Shown here: positions 1 to 7,900 of the stretch, in pieces
Numbering within the stretch: the stretch's first letter is position 1
Layout: every line of letters begins with the position of its first letter
NCBI GenBank assembly: GCA_023127905.1
Contig: JAGMEZ010000303.1
Coordinates: 1 to 11,155, forward strand
DNA length: 11,155 bases
Direction: 5' to 3'
Source of the DNA: Caldifarciminota bacterium
GTDB lineage: Bacteria; Hydrothermota; E44-bin80
Program-made: the position numbers and the translations under genes
The notes under the pieces: model-generated
Databases searched by the model: none
Seen by the model: the letters and a program-made list of their open reading frames with translations, nothing else
What the model was told of the DNA's origin: nothing

Positions 1-3000
1 TTTTTTATACTCCAGCCTGTTGCATTTAATGCCTCGATTATTGCCTCTTTTTTTATCTCTTTTAAAGATATGGTTTCAGAGTCTTTTATTTTTTCAAAAC
101 CCAAATCCCGGGTGGTAATTAACTGCCCCTTTGTTATTATAACTGCCCGTTCAATAACATTTTGCAGTTCTCTAACATTACCTTGCCACAAGTATTCTTT
201 TAGACTTTGCATTGCTTCGGGTGTAAACCCTTTAATAGTTTTATTTATCTCTTTAGCGCATCTATTTGAGAAGAAGTTAGCAAGTACTGGAATATCACTT
301 ACCCTTTCTCTTAATGTTGGGACCTCAATACTAAAGACATTGATACGATAGAACAGGTCTTTTCTGAATCTATCCTCTTCCACCTCAATTTCAAGGTCTT
401 TATTAGTGGCAAATAAGAACCGAACATCAATTTTTCGGGTTTGGGTCTCACCCACACGTCGAATTATCTTCTCTTCAACTGCCTCAAGGAGTTTTGCCTG
501 AAATGAAGGGCTGGTATTAGTAATTTCGTCTAAGAAAACAGTACCGCCTTGTGCCTCTTCTAATAATCCTTTTTTATCATTTATCGCACCGGTAAATGAT
601 CCTTTTTTATGACCAAAAAGTTCTGATTCTAAAAGGGTTTCAGGAATTGTACCACAATTGATCGTATGAAACTTATTATTTTTTCTCTTACTCTTCAAGT
701 GGATTAATCGGGCAAGCATACCTTTACCAGTACCAGTTTCACCTAATATAAGAACAGGTGAATTCGTCTGTCCAACACTGTCAATTAATTGGTACACCTT
801 TTTCATAGGTGCAGATTTCCCAATAATATAACCCGTGCCAATTTCTTCGATCATCTTGCTCTTTAGAAGGATATTTTCCTCAGCTAATGTATGAAATACC
901 ATAGATTTTTCTATTACTGAAGCAAGAATACGTGATACTGTTAAGAGAAAATCTTTATCCTGAAGCCCAAATAATCCGCCTGCAATTCTTGAATCAAGAT
1001 ATAATGCGCCGATTATATTTTCAGAAACTACAAGGGGAATACACAATAAAGAGCGAATTTTATTTAACATTACACTCTTTTTTATTTGAAAATTGGGGTC
1101 AGACAGTGCATCCTGAGTAAAGATGATTTTATTCTTTTCTATTTGTTTAATCACAGTTCTGGAAAGTTCTCGTGCATCCTTTATTGTTGTTTTGTCAATA
1201 TCCCTTCCAACACACAATTTCATTCCTCTGGCTGTTTTAAGAAATAAGGCACCGCGTTCTGCTTTAGTTGTTTGGATTATCAGATCAAGTATATTCTGGA
1301 TAAAATCCTCGTCTCCAAGATGGACATTGATAAGTTCTGCAAGTCTTGAGAATGTTTTGACGTATTCATACGAGATAACTGATTTTACAAAATGCTTTGT
1401 AATACTTGGAAGTAAATTTATCTGAATAGTCTCAACTCTCTTGCGTTCTATTTCTGCCTCAAATGATGAAAAGATTTCTTTGATGGTTTGTAATTCTTCT
1501 GCAATATGTCCTATTTCATCTGGTTTTATTCCTCTCAGTATTAAGGATTTAATCTCTAATTTCTTAAGATATGTATAGTCAAAAATACAGCCAATCTCTT
1601 TTAACCTGTCTTTTTCCTGTGTTATGTCGAGTATATTGGTTTCCCTGAGGTTGTGTTTGATGATCTTTATAAAAGCATGAGCAATAGAATATTCTCTGCT
1701 TAAAGGGTGTACTAATTCTTTTACCTTTATCGAATATTGTAAAGATTTATCATATTCTTCATTTTCATAATAAAATTGTGCTGCCCTTAATAATAGTTTA
1801 CTACTTGTAACAGATCTCAGTTTTCTACTATCTATCAATTCCAGTCCCTTGTTAAGGAAGGTGTTTCCCTCTATGATTTTTCCCTTAGTTTGATAAATTA
1901 TTGCCATTGCAAAGAAGTATAAGAGTTCCTCTTTTTTCTTCAATTTCTGCTTTAATATAGATTCTGCCTTTTCGATCTCTCCCTTTTTAGATAATACTAT
2001 TGCAAGTTTATAATGTGACATTGGTGCATAGAAATTAATCGTCTGTGCCTTTTCATAATAATCAATCGCTTCATCAAGTCTTCCCAGACGTTCACTGATA
2101 TTACCGATGTTTATAGACGATGAATATTCAACTGATGTATTATTTGTTTGTTGTGCTATCACAAATGAATTTTTGAAAATTTCATTAGCTTTTGAATAGT
2201 TACCCTGACAACCGTATAAATATCCCAGGTTACTTAATGAGGTCAGTAGTGGATTTATTAGTTTCATTTCCTTAAATCTCTTTATTGTGTCTTTTAAGTA
2301 TTTTTGTGCCTGATTTACATCGCCTTTTTTCTGGTATAAAAAACTTAATAGATGTTCAATATATGCATACTGTATCATGAGGTTATTCTCTTTTGTAAAT
2401 TGTAAATTTTCTTTTGACTTTTTTATTCCCTGTTTAATATTACCTTTAAGCCACTCGTAGAGTGCCTGGTAATACATAGTTTCTGCCAATATTTCAGTAT
2501 CGGAAAATTTCTTTTTTGATAGGAATAATTGGTTAAGAATAACGTTTATATCTTCTGATTGGTCTAAGTATATTAAAGAATAGACTGCTATTTTTATATA
2601 ATCCTGGCTTTCTTTATTCTTTGGGAGTTCCATTGCTTTTCTTAAAAATTTTACTGCATTGGTGTAGTCTCTCATTTCTGAGTAAACGCGCCCCATGCCT
2701 GTATATATTACAGTATTTATATCCTTTCTTCGACATTTCAGCGCTGTATTATAATATTCAAGGGCAGTTTCATTGTCGCCTTTAAGCTGATTGATATCTG
2801 CAATTTTTATTAACGTTATTGGATATTTTTTTTGAAGGTATTCTTTTTCATAATTCAACATTGCTTTGTAATAATTTAATGCAGCATTGTGATCAAAAAT
2901 TAACTCTGAATTTTTGGCTGATGATTGAAGATACTTATATGCCTTGTCATTATCACCAATTCCATTACATAAGTTAGCAAGAATTGGTAGATATGTTTTA

Positions 3001-4793
3001 TCTTTTTGTGCAGTTGTCTCTATTGTCTTGATAAGAGCGCGAGAAAGTAACTCCTTTTCTTTCTTGTTCAGTCTCTTCACAATTAATTGGATAAGTATCT
3101 GATTTGATATGTATACAATCCTCCTATTATTTTTAATTTCTTCGTGTAATAAGCCAATATTTTTTAAATGCTCAATTTCAATATCATTATGAGATTTATA
3201 GATCAAGTTAATAATCATAGTCTCTAAGGGATGGTAAGCAAGAGATAGAACCTGTAATATTTCAATTTCGCGAGAGCCAAGTCCTTGAAGTCTCCTTTCT
3301 AATAAATCCTCTATCTTTGATGGTATTGTAGTTTGAGACAGTAAATTCATCTCAATCTTCCATCTATTAACCTTGTAAAAAATGATTTTATTTTCATACA
3401 GGGTCTGTAAGATTTCCTCAATAAATAGGGGATTGCCACCACTTTGTTTGTGTAACCACTCAGAAAAGTCGGCAAGATACGAAGTTTGAATATGTTTTAT
3501 TGGTTCGATCTCAAAGAATGTCTTTTCTAATAATTCTTTTATCTCAACTGAAGAAAATGGTCGTAAAGAAAGTGTTTGAAATCTCAAGCGATTTACCCTT
3601 TCGCTAAATTTTGAGGTACCTATTAATAGAATATTCGTTCCCTTTAGTCCATAGCCGATATACCGGAACAATGATAAATCGTATTCGGATAGATACTCAA
3701 GATCATCAACCATAATGACGACATGGTTATTTGTAGCAAAATCTTTGAGTTTGGATATTATCTCTTCATAAATTTGGAATTTATCTTCTTTCTCGGAGAG
3801 GTCAATTATTTTACTACCTGTAAAATGTTGCATGGATTCATAAAATTTTGTTTTCTCTCTTGAAATGAAATAGAGTACTGAGTAACCGTTCATTAGATAT
3901 CTAAACTTCATTTCCTGTAACAATCTCGTCTTACCAGCACCGGTATTACCATTAACTATGATTACTTTTCCTTTTCCGGAGACTAAACTCTCCACAACTT
4001 CGGGTATCTCTATGAATCCCATATTTGGCAATGTTACTTTATATTGTGGTTCTTCAATGTGAGCTGGTTTCGAATATTTACTCAATACATGAAAAAGTTC
4101 CGGGATTGTTGGTCTTACTGCCGGCTCATTCGAGACAAGGCGTTTATGAATTATATTTATATCTTCAGGTATATTTTTTATTGGAGAATACCCGCTCTTA
4201 AATGTTTTACATGATAGAATTTCATAAATTATTACTCCAAGTGAATAAAGGTCGCTTTGCTGGTCGATACCAATACCCTTAATCACCTCTGGTGCCATAT
4301 AACCAATGGTGCCAGCCAGTATGGTAGAATGTGTCGGAATACCAGCAAACCCAAAATCAATAAGGATTACTCTTTTATCATCTGGATTATAGAGAATGTT
4401 CTCAGGTTTCAGATCACCATGGATAAATCCTTTATTATGGAATGCACCAAGTCCATTGATTAGTTGTATTATTGCTGAAATGAATTCTTCTGAAAAACCC
4501 TTAAAATGTTTATTTATAGGTTTTCCTAAAACGTATTCAAGTGTAAAATATGGTCTTTTGTCTTTTGTAATGCTGAAATCAAAAACTGAAACGATATTCG
4601 GGTGTTTGAATTGGGAAAGAATCTCATATTCTCGAGAGATTAATGCATTATACTCAGTATCGTTTTTCCTTGCTATTTTTAATACTAAGAGTTTTCCTTC
4701 AGGACCTTTTACCAAATAGATTATTGCATAGTTGGTTTCTTCAAGTTTCTTAATAATTTGATATTTTCCTAAAGTTTCTTTTTTATCAGTCAT
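1..4793 (-). CDS. Ser/Thr kinase - AAA ATPase - TPR - GAF - sigma-54 activator fusion (3' end cut by window edge)
   Basis: One uninterrupted frame of 1597 codons runs off the left edge; about 25 residues are probably missing. Domains in order: a Hanks-type kinase at about residues 11-235 (K39, E55, HGDLKPEN at 125-132, DFG at 146-148, APE at 167-169); a STAND/AAA_16-like ATPase at about 265-480 (Walker A GNTGAGKT at 282-289, Walker B ending in D363-D364, later GGNPLFIEE); a winged-helix-like stretch at about 490-570; degenerate TPRs at about 600-1045; a linker; GAF at about 1147-1295; a sigma-54 AAA+ domain at about 1330-1560 (GETGTGKG at 1351-1358, GSFTGA at 1398-1403, D1422-E1423, FRKDLFYR at 1476-1483, WQGNVREL from 1536); and the first helix of a Fis-type HTH at the edge. 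The family role of the last part is ATP-driven opening of RNA polymerase-sigma-54 promoters. The likely cytoplasmic protein has no receiver domain, so GAF, TPR or kinase should control it. The start is firm: an in-frame TGA lies two codons upstream, with a weak GGTGA just before ATG. The target genes are unknown. Confidence 0.92.
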   Translation of the reverse strand, partial: MTDKKETLGKYQIIKKLEETNYAIIYLVKGPEGKLLVLKIARKNDTEYNALISREYEILSQFKHPNIVSVFDFSITKDKRPYFTLEYVLGKPINKHFKGFSEEFISAIIQLINGLGAFHNKGFIHGDLKPENILYNPDDKRVILIDFGFAGIPTHSTILAGTIGYMAPEVIKGIGIDQQSDLYSLGVIIYEILSCKTFKSGYSPIKNIPEDINIIHKRLVSNEPAVRPTIPELFHVLSKYSKPAHIEEPQYKVTLPNMGFIEIPEVVESLVSGKGKVIIVNGNTGAGKTRLLQEMKFRYLMNGYSVLYFISREKTKFYESMQHFTGSKIIDLSEKEDKFQIYEEIISKLKDFATNNHVVIMVDDLEYLSEYDLSLFRYIGYGLKGTNILLIGTSKFSERVNRLRFQTLSLRPFSSVEIKELLEKTFFEIEPIKHIQTSYLADFSEWLHKQSGGNPLFIEEILQTLYENKIIFYKVNRWKIEMNLLSQTTIPSKIEDLLERRLQGLGSREIEILQVLSLAYHPLETMIINLIYKSHNDIEIEHLKNIGLLHEEIKNNRRIVYISNQILIQLIVKRLNKKEKELLSRALIKTIETTAQKDKTYLPILANLCNGIGDNDKAYKYLQSSAKNSELIFDHNAALNYYKAMLNYEKEYLQKKYPITLIKIADINQLKGDNETALEYYNTALKCRRKDINTVIYTGMGRVYSEMRDYTNAVKFLRKAMELPKNKESQDYIKIAVYSLIYLDQSEDINVILNQLFLSKKKFSDTEILAETMYYQALYEWLKGNIKQGIKKSKENLQFTKENNLMIQYAYIEHLLSFLYQKKGDVNQAQKYLKDTIKRFKEMKLINPLLTSLSNLGYLYGCQGNYSKANEIFKNSFVIAQQTNNTSVEYSSSINIGNISERLGRLDEAIDYYEKAQTINFYAPMSHYKLAIVLSKKGEIEKAESILKQKLKKKEELLYFFAMAIIYQTKGKIIEGNTFLNKGLELIDSRKLRSVTSSKLLLRAAQFYYENEEYDKSLQYSIKVKELVHPLSREYSIAHAFIKIIKHNLRETNILDITQEKDRLKEIGCIFDYTYLKKLEIKSLILRGIKPDEIGHIAEELQTIKEIFSSFEAEIERKRVETIQINLLPSITKHFVKSVISYEYVKTFSRLAELINVHLGDEDFIQNILDLIIQTTKAERGALFLKTARGMKLCVGRDIDKTTIKDARELSRTVIKQIEKNKIIFTQDALSDPNFQIKKSVMLNKIRSLLCIPLVVSENIIGALYLDSRIAGGLFGLQDKDFLLTVSRILASVIEKSMVFHTLAEENILLKSKMIEEIGTGYIIGKSAPMKKVYQLIDSVGQTNSPVLILGETGTGKGMLARLIHLKSKRKNNKFHTINCGTIPETLLESELFGHKKGSFTGAINDKKGLLEEAQGGTVFLDEITNTSPSFQAKLLEAVEEKIIRRVGETQTRKIDVRFLFATNKDLEIEVEEDRFRKDLFYRINVFSIEVPTLRERVSDIPVLANFFSNRCAKEINKTIKGFTPEAMQSLKEYLWQGNVRELQNVIERAVIITKGQLITTRDLGFEKIKDSETISLKEIKKEAIIEALNATGWSIK

Positions 4794-4827
4794 TTTTCAC
4801 CGCTGAAGCAATTCGGGTTTTTGAAAA

Positions 4828-4934
4828 TGTCATTCTGTGAGGCTGGAAGCCCCTCCTGCGTTAAACTTCGGTGGGCTTTTGTCCACTGAAGCCTTGGCGT
4901 AAGTGGACTCACCTGTTTTATCCTCGAAATGACA
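4828..4934. repeat. Composite palindromic repeat with terminal inverted repeats (MITE-like)
   Basis: The element starts with TGTCATT (4828-4834) and ends with AATGACA (4928-4934). The match extends imperfectly inward: TGTCATTCTGTGAGG on one end against TGTCATTTCGAGG on the complement of the other. Inside are two diverged inverted copies of a roughly 24-base palindromic unit. The better one is a hairpin at 4881-4908, with GTCCACT pairing to AGTGGAC and an inner GCC-TT-GGC. The other lies at about 4850-4876 (CCCCTCC against GGTGGG, one mismatch). The element fills most of the spacer between the two giant genes. There is no T-run after either hairpin, so I do not call it a terminator. A non-autonomous mobile repeat is the best reading; other copies cannot be seen here. 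Confidence 0.6.
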
Positions 4935-4945
4935 GTGAGTATTCG

Positions 4946-4958
4946 ATATATATATATA
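4946..4958. repeat. (TA)6 dinucleotide tract
   Basis: Six TA units (4947-4958), preceded by an A, lie in the spacer upstream of the kinase gene and just after the stop codon of the cyclase-like gene. Read on the minus strand the tract could supply a -10-like TATAAT-type sequence, but no convincing -35 hexamer lies 16-18 bases upstream. The tract itself is certain; a promoter role is only a possibility. Confidence 0.6.
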
Positions 4959-4980
4959 GTATTTCCTTATTGATGTTTAT

Positions 4981-7900
4981 CTAACAGGATGGGTAAGTTT
5001 TGCTACTTTTTTTTGTTTTCTTCCCCGGTTTTTTCGTTTTTATAATACCATCCTTCTTTGCTAATTTCTTGTAAGTTTTTGTTGCATCATTTACATATTT
5101 TTTTCTAACTTTTCCTGAGTTTTTAAGAGTTTTTGCGTATTCATAAAGGGAACGGGAATTTTTAAAATGCATATTGTGTTCTTCCATAGGATAAAATTTT
5201 TTAATATAAGATAATGCCTGTTTAGACCTTTCTTCTGAAAATGTTTTTTCAGATACCCGTAAAGCATAAGTATTCCTTTTTTCTGACCTTATCTCGGTTG
5301 CAAGAGAAAGGGCTTTTTCTGCAAATCTTAATGCTTTTATATAGTTTTTCTGTGAATGATTTAAGTCTGAAAGAAGGGTTAAAACCTTTGATAAATAGAA
5401 CCAGTTTCCTATTTCTGTCAGGATTTCCTTTGACCTTTCAAGATAAACTTTTGCATCAGTGTATTTTTTAATTTCTAAATAAACTCCGCCTATATTAAGA
5501 CAGGCAATCCCAATTCCAGTTTTATAACCAATCTTCTCTGATAGAGTCAGATTCTTTTTGAAATACTTAAGCGCGGTATCAAATTCTCCTTTATTATAAT
5601 AGGTAGTTCCGATGTTATCAAGAGCAATTCCTTGGTCCTTCTTAAATCTCATTTCCTCTGCTATTCTGAGATAGGTTTTAAAATACTTTAATGCAATATC
5701 AAATTCACTTTTGTCATGGTAGACAACCCCGATATTGCAGGACGCAGTTCCAGTTCCATATTTATTGCTAATTTCTTCAGATATGACAAGGTATTTATTA
5801 TAATACTTCAATGCAGTATCAAGTTCTCCTTTGCTGTAATAAACATTTCCAACGAGGTTAGAAACCACGCCAATTCCTTTCTTGTAACCAATTTTTTCTG
5901 AGATTTTAAGGTACCTTTCATAATACTTTAAAGCATTATCATTTTCTCCTTTATCACAATAGAGAATTCCAATATTGCAGGATACTATTCCAAGTGTTAT
6001 TTTATCATCTGTTTTTTTTAATGAAGAGAGATATTTTTTATAATATTTTAAAGCTGTATCTAATTCGCCTTTTGTATGATATATAATCCCGATATTATAG
6101 AAAGCTCTTCCACTATTTACATTATCATTTAATTTTTTATAGGTTGATTGTGATTCTTTAAAATATTTTATTGCTTTATCATAATTATTATTGCTTCTGA
6201 AAATAGTACCAAGAATGTTTAGTAGTCTCCCGCGTATCTGGAGATCTTTTGTTCTTTCAATTTTTTTAAGTATCTGTTTTGTTATCCTTTCCTTACCCGA
6301 GTAATCCGCTTCAAGAGATCCAAGATAGAATTCATAGTGTGAGAGAATTTCAAAAAAAGCGGGTGATTCAGGGATGTGCTCCACCAAGTTTATTGCTTCC
6401 TCATAACAGGATACTGCACTCTCAGGTTCACCTTTTACTCGGTAAATAGTCGCTATTTTTCCTTTTATTAATGATTTCTTCTCTATGTTTTTATAATATT
6501 TAAAGGCATCCTCATAGTCCTTTGTTGCTTTATCATATTCTGCTTTTATTTCTCTTATATCACCTCTTTTTTCAAATAGTTCTGCTAGATTTTCTTTTTT
6601 ATTTTCTTGATATATTTTTTTATGGATCTCTATAGCTTTTGCATAGCATTCTATTGCGATATTGTTGCGGTAGCGCCTTTTTGCTTCATCACCTGCTTTT
6701 TTATAATATTCATAGGACTTTTTATAAATCTCTGCTTGATAATAATGATAGGCAATCATTTCATATTGATTCTTTATTCTTTTTCCAAATTTGTCCTCCA
6801 TACATTTTGCAACATTCTTATGGATTTCCTTTCTTTTCTTTTTTAGTAAGCCCTTATATACAACATCCCTTATTAGAATGTGTCTGAAGAGATATTCTGT
6901 ATCGGATGATAACTGTAAAGCAGCAGAGGTTCCATCTTTTCTTTGGATAAAGTCCCTTTCCTCAAGGAAATCAAGAATTTTCCTGAGATCGTCTCTATTG
7001 GTTAACGAGAGAAGAACCTTGTAGATGAAACTTTTTCCAATGACCGATGCTATACCAAGAACTTCCTGAGCCTCAATGGAAAGATTATCTATCCTTGCTC
7101 GTATCACTGTTTTGACTGAATCAGGAATCTTAAATGAAGAGATGTCTTTTGTAAGCTTCCATGACCCATTGTCCCGTTTTAGAACACCTGATTCTATGAA
7201 TGAACGGACAATTTCTACAATATAAAATGGATTGCCTTCTGATTTCTCAAAGATAAGAGACAATACATTCCGAGGAAGCCCTGGGGTCTGCAATAGACTT
7301 TGAATAAGTGTTTTTGAATCGTTGGCGTTTAGAGTTTTTAAACTGATTTTTGTATATCTTTTCTTGAATATCTTTTGAATAGATTCTCTGATATTATATG
7401 ATCCCACTTCCTGCTCAGGTCTTGTCTCAAAGAGGAAAAATATGGGAACGTCCTTTAATCCATCGATAAGAAATTTTAATAGTTCTAAGGATTCAATGTC
7501 AATCCAGTGTATATCTTCAAAATAGAGGATTAAGGGTTTATCTTTCGCTATATCCCTGAAGAGTGCCTGTATAGATACAAACTCCTGCAAGCGCAAAGAT
7601 TTGGGGTCAAGATATTTAACCTTATCTTGTAAATGCTCCAGTATCTTGATAGATAAGAATACGCAGAGATACGGGAGATATTCATCTTTTCTTTCCTTAA
7701 ACAGCCTTTCTGCTTTTCCTCCAACTTTCTTTCTTGATTCCGATTCAAGATCAAAAGCACGTAACCCGATGTATGAGCGGATCTGTTCTAAAAATACCCA
7801 GAAAGGAAAATCCTTACCATAGGAAAGACATCTGCCACTCAGCCAGTTCACCTTATCTGTAATAACCTTTTTGAACTCCCTGATAAGATAGGATTTACCA

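Noticed and set aside
1..4793. Frameshift or two fused genes in the kinase fusion
   Set aside because: All landmark codons, from the kinase Asp at 4415 to the sigma-54 Trp at 188, fall in one frame, and no stop codon was met.
4881..4908. Terminator between the two giant genes
   Set aside because: The hairpin is good but is not followed by a T-run on either strand.
4794..4980. Sigma-54 promoter for self-activation of the kinase fusion
   Set aside because: I found no GG-N10-GC pattern fitting TGGCAC-N5-TTGCA on the minus strand of this spacer.
5284..6243. CRISPR-like array because of regular 120-base spacing
   Set aside because: The period is exactly 40 codons, the units vary throughout rather than alternating fixed repeat and unique spacer, and they encode TPR helices in an open frame.
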